From an uncultured Pelagibacteraceae bacterium (GTDB taxonomy: Bacteria > Pseudomonadota > Alphaproteobacteria > Pelagibacterales > Pelagibacteraceae), in assembly GCA_902613545.1 (NCBI GenBank), contig CACMHW010000003.1:45071-109070 (forward strand): DNA of 64,000 nucleotides, read 5' to 3'. Positions 51,522-64,000 of this stretch are shown here, in pieces (the stretch's first letter is position 1; each line of letters starts with the position of its first letter). Below the pieces are notes generated by a model that worked only from the letters and a program-made list of their open reading frames with translations, did not search any database and was not told the origin of the DNA. The position numbers and the translations under genes were made by a program.

Positions 51522-52408
51522 TGGGTTTTTCTATTTGATAAATAAATACCAGAAATTATAAAAGTTGCTCCAATAAAATGATAGAATTGAAATTTTTCTT
51601 TAAAAATTATAATTGCCATCAATGCACTGAACAGTGGCATTAATTGAATAAACATAGATGATCTGTTCGGTCCTATGAGTTCAATAGCTTTTTGCCAACA
51701 ATAATATGCTGCGATTGCGGGAAAAATAACTACATACATCAAAATAAACATAAAAGCTTTGTTTATTTTTATGTCTAATCCAATTGATTGTTCGTATAGA
51801 AATTGTGGAAACAGAAATATTAATCCTATGGTGACCATTGTTTGAATTAAAGAAAATTGAGATAATTCAAGCTTGCTTTTTTTAAATAACGTTGAATATA
51901 AAGACCAGCTTAAAACACAAACTACCATCCATATATCACCTTTGTTAAAACTTAAAGAAATTATTTTTTGAATATCTGCATTTGAAATAATTGTTCCTAC
52001 TCCAAATATTGATAAGATTAACCCAGATATTTGAAAAATATTTGTTTTTTCAATATTCATAATTGATGAAAAAATAATTATCATCGGAGGGATTGCAGCT
52101 AACATTAAAACTGCATTAATTACTTGCGTAAAGTTTAAGGCAAAATAGACAACTGAATTAAAAGTACTAATTGTTAATATGCCCATAACACTTATTACCA
52201 AAAAGTTTTCTTTAATATAGTTTCTCTTAGCTACAATTTCTTTAATTGTAAAAGGTATCAATATAAACCATACCATGACCCATCTTAGAAAATTTAGAGT
52301 AAGTGGTGGGACTTCAAATAAAGTTGCAAATTTACCAATAATAAAATTTCCTGACCAAAATAAAGCTGCTAAAGTTAGAAAAGAATAAGCTATAAAATTT
52401 TTTGACAA
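51518..52408 (-). CDS. EamA/DMT-superfamily transporter
   Basis: A 296-residue membrane protein with ten hydrophobic segments and the two EamA repeats (LTLAALFWSGNFIIGKFA; GDIWMVVCVLSWSLYSTLFKKS). The second repeat ends in PLFSALMAIIIFKEKFQFYHFIGATFIISGIYL. It sits between the DadA-like gene (7-bp gap) and the 2-hydroxyacid dehydrogenase (4-base overlap). It probably moves the metabolite handled by these enzymes; direction and substrate are unknown. Confidence 0.86.
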   Translation of the reverse strand: MSKNFIAYSFLTLAALFWSGNFIIGKFATLFEVPPLTLNFLRWVMVWFILIPFTIKEIVAKRNYIKENFLVISVMGILTISTFNSVVYFALNFTQVINAVLMLAAIPPMIIIFSSIMNIEKTNIFQISGLILSIFGVGTIISNADIQKIISLSFNKGDIWMVVCVLSWSLYSTLFKKSKLELSQFSLIQTMVTIGLIFLFPQFLYEQSIGLDIKINKAFMFILMYVVIFPAIAAYYCWQKAIELIGPNRSSMFIQLMPLFSALMAIIIFKEKFQFYHFIGATFIISGIYLSNRKTQ

Positions 52409-52415
52409 ATAATTC

Positions 52416-53693
52416 CTAATTAAATCTTTTTGAGCTGTAAGGAGTTAAATCTAAATTTGTTTTTTCTCCTGCAACTATTCCAGAGATAATTTTGCCTGTA
52501 ATAGCACCTAATGTCCACCCTAAATGTTGATGGCCAAAGGCGTAAATTATATTTTTATTTTTTAACGACGGTCCTAAAATTGGTAAAAAATCTGGTAGTG
52601 TTGGTCTAAATCCTAACCATTCATCTTCATGTTTCCCAAGTTGAGGTAATAACTCTTTCGCACATTCAATGACGTATTCTATCCTTTTTTCTGACGGTGG
52701 ATTTTCTAAACCACCTAATTCAACTGTTCCAACCGCTCTTAAACCTTGATTCATTGGGGTCATACCAAATCCACGGTCTAAAAATATTACCGGTCTTGAT
52801 ATTAAATGATCCTTTCCTTTAAAATGAACGTGATATCCTCTTTCGGTATCAAGTGGAATATTCTCTCCCAATTGGTCAGTTAATTTTTTTGAAAAAGCTC
52901 CAGAAGCAATCACTGACTTTTCAAACTTAAATTCTTCATTTTCTGACTTGATTATTGTCTCATCAAAAGCTGATTGCTCAATAGATTTTATATTTGTTTG
53001 AATAAATTTACCGCCTTTATCTAAGTATAATTTAAATATTTTTTTTAAAATCCCGTGGGGATCTCTAGCATGCATAGCGCTTTCGTATATCACTCCTGCA
53101 TCAAAAACAGGATTTAAATTTGGTTCTAATTCTAAAATCTCTTTCTTAGTTAATAATTTTTGTTCAATCCCTAACTGGTCGCGAATTTTTATCTCTAAAT
53201 TTCTGCTTTTTAAATTTTTATTTGTCCATACATATATAATTCCTTTCTTTTCAACTAAGCCTGAAATATCAATTTCTTGAAAAATTTCTTCATAAGCATC
53301 ATTAGATAAACTTAAAATTTGGTGCATATACTTTGCAGTGTGAAACATAGACTCCTGATTACAATTTTTAAAGTAATGAAAAAACCAGTTGAACATTTTT
53401 GGGATGTAGTTCCACTTTAAAGCAAGTGGTCCGTAAGAACTTATTAACATTTTCGGAACATCGTATAAGATATCAGGCCGATTGAATTGTAAAACTGCAT
53501 AAGGTGAAAAGTGACCTGCGTTTCCATAAGAAGCCGGCTTATATTCACTAGATAAGGGATCCTGGCGATCAAATAAAGTTACTGGTATTCCTTTTTTAAT
53601 AAGTTGGAGGCCAGTACAAACGCCTTGGATGCCTGAACCTATTATACCAACTGATTTACATTTATAATTTTCCATTAGGAAATTATATTGCAA
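52416..53693 (-). CDS. FAD-dependent D-amino acid dehydrogenase-like oxidoreductase (DadA family)
   Basis: A 425-residue DAO-fold flavoprotein. FAD motif VGIIGSGIQGVCTGLQLIKKG then FDRQDP; YGNAGHFSPYAVLQ, an RGYHVHF segment, and the C-terminal FRPTLPDFLPILGPS and FGHQHLGWTLGAITGKIIS are typical of DadA. It oxidises D-amino acids to keto acids and passes electrons to the respiratory chain. The track start adds six residues; MENYKCKSVG (base 53675) is an equally good start. First gene of a three-gene unit with the EamA transporter and the hydroxyacid dehydrogenase. Confidence 0.87.
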   Translation of the reverse strand: MQYNFLMENYKCKSVGIIGSGIQGVCTGLQLIKKGIPVTLFDRQDPLSSEYKPASYGNAGHFSPYAVLQFNRPDILYDVPKMLISSYGPLALKWNYIPKMFNWFFHYFKNCNQESMFHTAKYMHQILSLSNDAYEEIFQEIDISGLVEKKGIIYVWTNKNLKSRNLEIKIRDQLGIEQKLLTKKEILELEPNLNPVFDAGVIYESAMHARDPHGILKKIFKLYLDKGGKFIQTNIKSIEQSAFDETIIKSENEEFKFEKSVIASGAFSKKLTDQLGENIPLDTERGYHVHFKGKDHLISRPVIFLDRGFGMTPMNQGLRAVGTVELGGLENPPSEKRIEYVIECAKELLPQLGKHEDEWLGFRPTLPDFLPILGPSLKNKNIIYAFGHQHLGWTLGAITGKIISGIVAGEKTNLDLTPYSSKRFN

Positions 53694-53719
53694 ACTTTAG
53701 AAAATAAAAGTGCGGTAGA

Positions 53720-54184
53720 TTAGGCTAGAAGTTCTTTGTTTACAACTTCAGGTCTGTCCTCTGTCTCTGAAGATTCTTTTTTGTCTTTTTTCTTGAATAA
53801 AAAGTCACCAGTAAGTGTAGTTTTTGATTTATTTGTCTTTTTGATGTAACCGTCAATATCAGCACCGTTTTCAGTTTTAAGATTATTTCCAAACTCTATA
53901 TCACCTTTTACAGTTCCAGTTGCTCCAATTACAATGTCTTGACCAGACACTTTACCATCTAAGTGTCCGTGAATTTCAACGTGATCTCCCTCGATCGTTC
54001 CAGTAATAGAACCTGTTTCTCTTATGATTATCTCTTTTGAAAAAACTGGACCTTTAATTAAGCCTGCAACATCTATAGCACCTGAACTATTGATTGTTCC
54101 TTCTATACTAACGGTTTCGCTTATTAACGATCTTTCTGAGTCAGTAAGTTTTTTTTTCTTGTCACCAAACATAATATTTTTCAT
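53720..54184 (-). CDS. Bactofilin (polymer-forming cytoskeletal protein)
   Basis: A 154-residue protein. The central beta-helix repeats are clear: VSIEGTINSSGAIDVAGLIKGPVFSKEIIIRETGSITGTIEGDHVEIHGHLDGKVSGQDIVIGATGTVKGDIEFG reduces to repeating turns of six to seven residues with Gly. The N-terminus is Lys-rich and the C-terminus is disordered and charged. Bactofilins polymerise at the membrane and organise peptidoglycan enzymes that set cell curvature or polarity. It follows rodA by 73 bp in the cell-shape run, supporting a role in shape. Confidence 0.92.
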   Translation of the reverse strand: MKNIMFGDKKKKLTDSERSLISETVSIEGTINSSGAIDVAGLIKGPVFSKEIIIRETGSITGTIEGDHVEIHGHLDGKVSGQDIVIGATGTVKGDIEFGNNLKTENGADIDGYIKKTNKSKTTLTGDFLFKKKDKKESSETEDRPEVVNKELLA

Positions 54185-54257
54185 AAATTAACCACCTATT
54201 AATATAATATACAAGTGCCTAATAAAATCAAATTTGACCATATTAGGTTTAAATTAG

Positions 54258-55382
54258 CTAGTTTACGGGTGTGTCTTTATAGACTTTACAGGACATAACT
54301 ATACCTAATCCCAACATTATTGCCATCATTGATGAACCTCCGTAAGACAAAATCGGTAAAGGAGACCCAACTATCGGTAAAAGCCCAAGAACCATCATCA
54401 TATTCACTACTACATATATAAAAAAAGCAGTTCCAAAACCATAACAGAAAAGTTTACCAAAATTACTTCTTGTAACATTTCCGATTTTTATGATCCTCCA
54501 AACAATAATTGCATATAAAAAAAGAATAAATAGTGAACCAAAAAAACCGAATTCCTCAGAAAATAAGGTAAATATGAAATCTGTATGTTTCTCAGGTAAA
54601 TAATCTAAATAACTTTGAGACCCTTGTAAAAAACCTTTTCCGAACAATCCACCTGAACCAATAGCTATTTTGGATTGAATGATTTGATATCCAGCACCTA
54701 AAGGATCTCTTTCGGGATTTAAAAAAGTTAAAATTCTTGATTTTTGATATGGTTTTAAAAAAGAAATAGCTATTGGTAATAATGCTAAAAATGCTAGACC
54801 TGAAATAGCAAAAAATTTTACTCTTACACCAGCTAGCCAAGCGACAGTAAGGCCACCAGCAGCAATTAGTAACGCAGTACCTAAATCTGGTTGAGTTGCA
54901 ACTAATATTATCGGAGCAATTAAAACAACAATAGGTAAAAATAAATATCTGATACGATTTAAATTTTCAATTGAAGTACGGTGATAATATTTTGCTAGAA
55001 ATAAAATAAGACCTACCTTCATTAATTCAGAAGGTTGTAAATTCATAAAGTAAAGGTCCAACCACCTTTTAGACCCAGAAGACGTTAATCCAAAGTATTT
55101 AACTCCTAACAATAATACAAAGAACAAAATATAGATTAAATAGCTTTGGCTATGCCAAAATCTTATTTGAATGAATGATAATGTTAAAAACATACCAAAA
55201 AAAATGAAGAAACGAAGTATATGACTTTTCGTATGATATTTAAATTCTCCGCCATCTGTAGAATACATAGCTAATATACTAGTAAGTCCAAGAATAAATA
55301 TCGAAATTACTAAAATATAATCTATTGAAATAATCTTATCTTTTATACTCAATGACGATTGTATGGATCTAGCTCTAAACAT
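54258..55382 (-). CDS. rodA: Rod-shape peptidoglycan glycosyltransferase RodA
   Basis: A 374-residue SEDS protein with about ten hydrophobic segments. Landmarks: LQPSELMKVGLILFLAKYYH, LVATQPDLGTALLIAAGGLTVAWLAG (the catalytic Asp region), SKIAIGSGGLFGKGFLQGSQS, LPEKHTDFIFTLFSEEFGF and GLLPIVGSPLPILSYGGSSM. It polymerises glycan strands with PBP2. Its start overlaps the mrdA stop by one base. Confidence 0.95.
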   Translation of the reverse strand: MFRARSIQSSLSIKDKIISIDYILVISIFILGLTSILAMYSTDGGEFKYHTKSHILRFFIFFGMFLTLSFIQIRFWHSQSYLIYILFFVLLLGVKYFGLTSSGSKRWLDLYFMNLQPSELMKVGLILFLAKYYHRTSIENLNRIRYLFLPIVVLIAPIILVATQPDLGTALLIAAGGLTVAWLAGVRVKFFAISGLAFLALLPIAISFLKPYQKSRILTFLNPERDPLGAGYQIIQSKIAIGSGGLFGKGFLQGSQSYLDYLPEKHTDFIFTLFSEEFGFFGSLFILFLYAIIVWRIIKIGNVTRSNFGKLFCYGFGTAFFIYVVVNMMMVLGLLPIVGSPLPILSYGGSSMMAIMLGLGIVMSCKVYKDTPVN

Positions 55383-57316
55383 TATACTTGCTCTCCTAGT
55401 AAACTATCAATTCTCTCTCTTAACTCGTGTCGTTCTAGAACTTTTTTAATTACTTTTTTAGCAATTGGGGCAGCTGCTTTTCCACCTGAGCCTCCATGTT
55501 CTACTAAAACACTTATTGCATATTTAGGATCACTGTAAGGTGCATAAGCAACAAATAGTGCATGATCTCTATCTTTGTAAGGTAAACTCTCTTGCTTTAC
55601 TTCAGCCTCACGTTGAGCTTCAGTAAATCTTTTTATTTGTGATGATCCTGTTTTTCCAGCAAAAGTAAATTTTTTATTTTCCCATCGATGCCTATAAGAT
55701 GTCCCGCCTGGTTCATTAGAAGAAGAAAACATTGCATCTTTAATTAAATTAATATGTTCTTGATTTTTAAAAAGAGGTTTAAGTTCAAAATTCGATACTA
55801 ATAAATCTGTCGGAAGAGGGTCATTAGGATTTTCATTTTTATATTTGATGTACTCTCTTAAATTGTTATTCTTTTTATCAAAGATTATTCTTGGTTTTAT
55901 TTCAAATCCACCATTTGCAATTTGCGCAGTCATTAAACAGAGTTGTAAAGGAGTGCTTTGAAAATATCCTTGGCCGATACCGGAGTGCAAAGTTTCACCT
56001 AAATACCAATTTTGACCTATAAATTTTTTCTTCCATTTAGTGTTAGGTACGACACCTGCCCTCTCCTCAATAAAACCATCAAGAACTTTTTTTCCAAGAC
56101 CAAATTTTTTAGCTGTTTCAGATAATCTATCTACTCCTAATTTTCTTGCAACTTCATAAAAGTATACGTCGCAAGATCTTTGAATTCCTTTCCTTAAATT
56201 TACTATACCGTGGCCATCTTTTTCCCAACAGTGAAATTTTTCTCCGTAAAGTTCAATTTTTCCCTCACATTTAAAAGTATCTAGTGGTTTTATAACTCCA
56301 TTCTCTAAAGCACTTAAAGCAACAAGAGTTTTTATAGTTGATCCAGGCGGATATAGACCAGCAATAGCTTTATTTGTAAGTGGTTTCATTTCATTTTTTA
56401 TTAAACTGTTCCAATAATTTTTATCCAAGCCGTGAACGAACTCGTTAGGTTGAAAAGTTGGAGAAGAAACAAGAGACACAATATCTCCATTATATACATC
56501 CATAACACAAACAGCGGCAGCTTTGTCTTTTATAAGCTCACTTGTGAATTTTTGAACTTCAAAATCTAGAGTTGTTTTGAAACTTTTTCCTGCCTGGCCT
56601 TCATTAATCAAAATTTGTTTAATTCTTTTTCCATAGGCATTTACCTCATATCTTTGAAATCCAATTTTACCTATAATTTCCTCATCTAATTTTCTCTCAA
56701 GACCAGTTTTACCAATACTCATTCCTGGAACATGTAATTCTTTTAAATATTTCTTTGTTTGAAGATCTTTAGCGCTTACCTGAGAAACATAACCTAAAAT
56801 ATGAGCAGATGAATTATCAGGGTACATTCTGGCGACCGATACAATAGGTTTTACTCCCTCAAGTTCGTGTAAGAATAAATTTAATCTGGAAAATTCTGAC
56901 CATGTTATATTATCTGAAACTATAATAGGTTCCCAAGGTTTTTGCTTAGCAATGACTCTTCTAAGATAAAATAATTTTTTTTCAGTAATATTTAGAATTG
57001 TTTTTAGTCTAACAAATAGTTTTTCAATATCTTTAGAGTTCTCTGGTATTAAATGAACTTGATAAACTTGTTGATTTGATGCTATTTCTTTATCAAAAAA
57101 ATCTCTAATTACACCTCTTTCAGGTGCTAATTTCCATTCTCTAAATCTATTTTTGTCGGATAAAGTCTTATATTTGGTTCTCTCATTAATTTGTAAAGAT
57201 ACTAATCTACCTATAATTCCAAACGTTACAATTGCTTTTGCAGCAGTAAGTAAAAACATTCTTCTACCAATTAGTTTTGACTTAATAACAGTATTTCCAG
57301 AACTTGGGCTAAGCAT
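55382..57316 (-). CDS. mrdA: Penicillin-binding protein 2 (peptidoglycan transpeptidase)
   Basis: A 644-residue class B PBP. One N-terminal transmembrane segment (MFLLTAAKAIVTFGIIGRLVSL), the dimerisation domain starting ERGVIRDFFDKEIASN, then the transpeptidase domain with SxxK in PPGSTIKT, the S-x-D/N position in RSCDVYFYEVA, and KTG in TFAGKTGSSQIK. It cross-links wall during elongation with RodA. It overlaps mreD by eight bases and rodA by one. Confidence 0.95.
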   Translation of the reverse strand: MLSPSSGNTVIKSKLIGRRMFLLTAAKAIVTFGIIGRLVSLQINERTKYKTLSDKNRFREWKLAPERGVIRDFFDKEIASNQQVYQVHLIPENSKDIEKLFVRLKTILNITEKKLFYLRRVIAKQKPWEPIIVSDNITWSEFSRLNLFLHELEGVKPIVSVARMYPDNSSAHILGYVSQVSAKDLQTKKYLKELHVPGMSIGKTGLERKLDEEIIGKIGFQRYEVNAYGKRIKQILINEGQAGKSFKTTLDFEVQKFTSELIKDKAAAVCVMDVYNGDIVSLVSSPTFQPNEFVHGLDKNYWNSLIKNEMKPLTNKAIAGLYPPGSTIKTLVALSALENGVIKPLDTFKCEGKIELYGEKFHCWEKDGHGIVNLRKGIQRSCDVYFYEVARKLGVDRLSETAKKFGLGKKVLDGFIEERAGVVPNTKWKKKFIGQNWYLGETLHSGIGQGYFQSTPLQLCLMTAQIANGGFEIKPRIIFDKKNNNLREYIKYKNENPNDPLPTDLLVSNFELKPLFKNQEHINLIKDAMFSSSNEPGGTSYRHRWENKKFTFAGKTGSSQIKRFTEAQREAEVKQESLPYKDRDHALFVAYAPYSDPKYAISVLVEHGGSGGKAAAPIAKKVIKKVLERHELRERIDSLLGEQV

Positions 57317-57821
57317 CTCGATTACCTATAAATGTCAATTGATAAATATTAAACAACAACCAAAATATAGGAAACATAAAGAGAGTAAAAAACATGTTGT
57401 ATCCTATTTTGGAGTAAGTGAAAGAAAGATCAGAAAAATTGTTTAATAATGAAAAGAAAAGTATGTTCGAAAAAATCATAGCCATAAAAAATGTGAACCA
57501 ATCTGAGGCTATTGTAGTATTAACGCTTTTATTTCTTACATATGTTCCAACAAAAATTATAATTAAATATGACAATGAGCTTATACCTAAAGGAAATCCC
57601 ATTACGACATCATTAATTAATCCTGCTAAAAATACATGTCCGTTAGCCATAATATCTGGTCTTTTAAGTACCCAAAAATAAATTAGGATAATCTGAAAGT
57701 TTAGCGTAAAGATTTCAAATATTTTTTCAAGATTTGTGTCAACTTCGCTTATGCATAAATAATATAAAAGAATTAATGGGCCAGCATTGAATATTTTATT
57801 TATAAAAGAACTCTTAGGCAT
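57309..57821 (-). CDS. mreD: Rod-shape-determining protein MreD
   Basis: A 170-residue inner-membrane protein with five hydrophobic segments. MreD is poorly conserved, but GHVFLAGLINDVVMGFPLGISSLSYLI is a good match to the conserved MreD region, and the location between mreC (one-base overlap) and mrdA (eight-base overlap) is diagnostic. It anchors the MreBC elongation complex. Confidence 0.9.
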   Translation of the reverse strand: MPKSSFINKIFNAGPLILLYYLCISEVDTNLEKIFEIFTLNFQIILIYFWVLKRPDIMANGHVFLAGLINDVVMGFPLGISSLSYLIIIFVGTYVRNKSVNTTIASDWFTFFMAMIFSNILFFSLLNNFSDLSFTYSKIGYNMFFTLFMFPIFWLLFNIYQLTFIGNRDA

Positions 57822-58666
57822 TATAATTTTTCTTTATTTTGAACATTTAAATTAACCGTTACGAAAGAGAGCTGATTTGGATCAATGAAAAGATCTACTG
57901 TGCCTTCAGTGTTTGTAATTCCAATAGGTGTACCAGATGTAAATATCCCATCTTTTCCCGATGCAAAAACATTTATATCTTCAATTGTTTCGTAATCCTC
58001 CGGTAAATATTCTAAAATCGGCTTATTTGTCCCGCTACCAGATAATATAGCTTGCGCGCCCTGATTTAAAGTTACTGGAATTCTGCTATTCAGATCATTT
58101 AAAAGTAAAACTCTTGAAGACAAATAGTTTGTTTCAACTACTCTTCCGACTAAATAATTATCTTTAGTTACTGGCATTCCTTTCAAAATACCCGCACGCG
58201 TCCCCTTATTTATGATAATAGATTTTAAAAAAGGACTATTCTTATCGACTAAGACTTTTGCTAGTATAATATTACTTAAATTTTTATTAAAATATTCAGT
58301 TTCTAAAATTTTTTGTAAGTTTTTGTTCTCATCTGTTAAAAATTCAACATTTAATTCAAGTGACTTATATTTTTCTAATTCTAACTTTAATCTTTCATTT
58401 TCCTCTTTTACATTGAAAAAACTTGAAATGTCTTTACCAGCTTGAGGTAAAAATCTTGTTGGAGTAGAGGCTAAAAAAGTTACACGATAAACAACGTCAT
58501 TTAAAAAACTTCTGACTGGTTTAGTAAATTTAACTCCATATACATCTAAAAAAAATATGATTAGAGCTAAAAAAATTAAAGAGAGAACTGAAAATTTTTG
58601 AGCTCCTCCTCTTTGAAGAAGAGCAGAACGAAAAGCTATACTAAAATCATCTCTACTAACTGACAT
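57821..58666 (-). CDS. mreC: Rod-shape-determining protein MreC
   Basis: A 281-residue bitopic protein: one transmembrane segment near residues 26-45 (VLSLIFLALIIFFLDVYGV), a coiled coil (NVKEENERLKLELEKYKSLE), then the double beta-barrel domain with VDKNSPFLKSIIINKGTRAGILKGMPV, VVETNYLSSRVLLLND and FVTVNLNV. It links MreB to periplasmic PBP2. Start 17 bp after the mreB stop. Confidence 0.93.
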   Translation of the reverse strand: MSVSRDDFSIAFRSALLQRGGAQKFSVLSLIFLALIIFFLDVYGVKFTKPVRSFLNDVVYRVTFLASTPTRFLPQAGKDISSFFNVKEENERLKLELEKYKSLELNVEFLTDENKNLQKILETEYFNKNLSNIILAKVLVDKNSPFLKSIIINKGTRAGILKGMPVTKDNYLVGRVVETNYLSSRVLLLNDLNSRIPVTLNQGAQAILSGSGTNKPILEYLPEDYETIEDINVFASGKDGIFTSGTPIGITNTEGTVDLFIDPNQLSFVTVNLNVQNKEKL

Positions 58667-58683
58667 TTATTCATTTAAATAAA

Positions 58684-61291
<2,608 letters not shown>

Positions 61292-61393
61292 AACTAAATA
61301 ATTGTAAAAATTAAAAGCTTCTCATATTACAATCAAAGCTAGAATTTGCAAATAATTATGTGGTTCAAGATAGTGTTTTGGACTCAGATCGGG

Positions 61394-62963
<1,570 letters not shown>

Positions 62964-62964
<1 letters not shown>

Positions 62965-64000
62965 TAAACTAAAATTTTCCCTTCATCAGATATTTCTTCA
63001 TCTTCCTCTGGGCCTAAGATCATTTGGTTATGTGGCTTACCCGAAGGTATCATTGGAAAACAATTTTCTGCTTTATCGACAACACAATCAAATATTACTG
63101 GTTTATCAACATTAATCATCTCTTTAATTTTGTCGTCCAATTCTTCAGGTGTTTTTGCTCTTATTCCTACACAACCATAAGACTCAGCTAGTTTAACGAA
63201 GTCTGGAAGAGCAGCAGTGTAACTTTCAGAATAATTTTTTTCATGTAAAAGTTCTTGCCACTGCCTTACCATTCCCATGTATTCGTTATTTAAAATAAAT
63301 ATTTTTATTGGTAACCTGTATTGAACAGCTGTAGACATTTCTTGCATAGTCATTAAGACTGATGCCTCTCCTGCGATATCAACAACAAGTTTTCCAGGAT
63401 TTGCAATTTGAACACCAATTGCTGCTGGAAGTCCGTACCCCATTGTCCCAAGTCCGCCAGATGTCATCCATCTGTTAGGTTTATTGAATTTATAATGCTG
63501 TGCTGCCCACATTTGGTGTTGACCAACCTCTGTCGTAATAAAAGTGTCTTGGTTTTTTGTTAGTTCATACAGCCTTTGTACTGCATGTTGAGGTTTTATA
63601 ACCTTATTGCTATTTATAAAATTTAAAGACTTTTTTTCTCTCCATTTTCCTATTTGCTCCCACCATTTTGATGTTTTCTGTTTGTTAGAACTTACAAAGT
63701 TTTTATTTTTCTCTTTGAATCTTTTATTTAAAGACTTCAAAAGCTCTGTAACATCGCTAACTATAGCAAGGTCAACTTTTATGTTTTTTCCAATTGAAGA
63801 AGGATCAATATCGACATGAATTTTTTTTGAACCAGGTGAAAACTCATCAACCTTTCCGGTAATTCTATCATCAAATCTTGCTCCAATGTTTATCATTAAG
63901 TCACAGTCATGCATCGCGTTATTTGCTTCATAAGTTCCGTGCATACCAAGCATACCCAAAAATTGTGGATCATCGCCAGGATATGCCCCAAGTCCTTGTA
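62964..64000 (-). CDS. ilvB: Acetolactate synthase large subunit (N-terminus beyond window)
   Basis: The ORF track gives a start at 63959, but the frame is open to base 64000 (reading LQGLGAYPGDDPQFLGMLGMHG), so the gene is cut by the window edge; about 345 residues are visible of roughly 580 expected. The ThDP-binding domain is present: GGLGTMGYGLPAAIGVQIA, DIAGEASVLMTMQEMSTA, and the NNEYMGMVRQWQE region. Note GEAS where many enzymes have GDGSF/GDASF, which alters the first residue pair of the usual Mg-ThDP motif (GDG...NN). It begins the ilvBNC-leuA run. Confidence 0.93.

Noticed and set aside
61292-61393. Leader-peptide attenuator before leuA
   Set aside because: No short ORF with Leu codons and no terminator hairpin with a U-run is visible in the 102-bp gap.
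63959-63959. Track start of the ilvB ORF (MGMLGMHGTYE)
   Set aside because: The frame is open to the window end and the extra residues (QGLGAYPGDDPQFLG) continue the conserved acetolactate synthase sequence, so the real start is outside.

Overview
The window is a gene-dense, AT-rich stretch with no mobile elements and no CRISPR. It most resembles a streamlined marine alphaproteobacterium of the SAR11 clade (Pelagibacterales). Supporting signs are very short or overlapping gene junctions, Lys/Ile/Asn-rich proteins, a tandem glycine riboswitch on gcvT, a SAM-II aptamer plus terminator followed by a SAM-V aptamer upstream of metY, and many periplasmic-binding-protein transport systems. The assignment rests on gene content and RNA elements only; no search was run.

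Layout. 1-5.6 kb: the end of an FAD oxidoreductase, then gcvT-gcvH-gcvP behind the tandem glycine riboswitch (minus strand). 5.6-9.4 kb: two exporters (EamA, MATE), then TerC and a renalase-like oxidoreductase on the plus strand. 9.4-13.6 kb: acnA-prpD. 13.6-16.5 kb: a small heme/metal cluster (cytochrome c', DUF411, cytochrome b561, DUF4396) and CsaA. 16.5-21.4 kb: a complete branched-chain amino acid ABC importer. 21.4-24.4 kb: a ProC-like protein, an AbrB-family membrane protein, DoxX and an outer-membrane barrel. 24.5-30.2 kb: a TctABC importer next to a CsiD/GlaH-type glutarate 2-hydroxylase, an 18-codon micro-ORF, and an intimin-type (inverse autotransporter) barrel paired with a secreted Cys/His-containing protein. 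30.2-37.2 kb: a second Liv-type ABC importer whose operon also encodes a periplasmic alpha/beta hydrolase and an AzlCD exporter.

37.2-49.5 kb is rich in thiol and sulfur functions: glutaredoxin, an exported and a cytoplasmic MsrB, CcdA, CysE, a VOC protein, GshA-GshB, and riboswitch-controlled MetY. 49.5-53.7 kb has two paralogous lipoproteins and a DadA/EamA/2-hydroxyacid dehydrogenase group. 53.7-64 kb is one co-oriented run, in transcription order ilvB (cut by the window edge)-ilvN-ilvC-leuA-mreB-mreC-mreD-mrdA-rodA-bactofilin.

The most informative non-coding signals are regulatory. (1) The linker of the glycine riboswitch can form a 13-bp helix with the gcvT ribosome-binding site and start codon, competing with aptamer-2 P1. 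(2) The metY leader stacks SAM-II, an antiterminator/terminator, SAM-V, an RBS-sequestering hairpin and two overlapping short upstream ORFs, the second of which terminates across the metY start codon. These are readings of complementarity by eye, not folding calculations.
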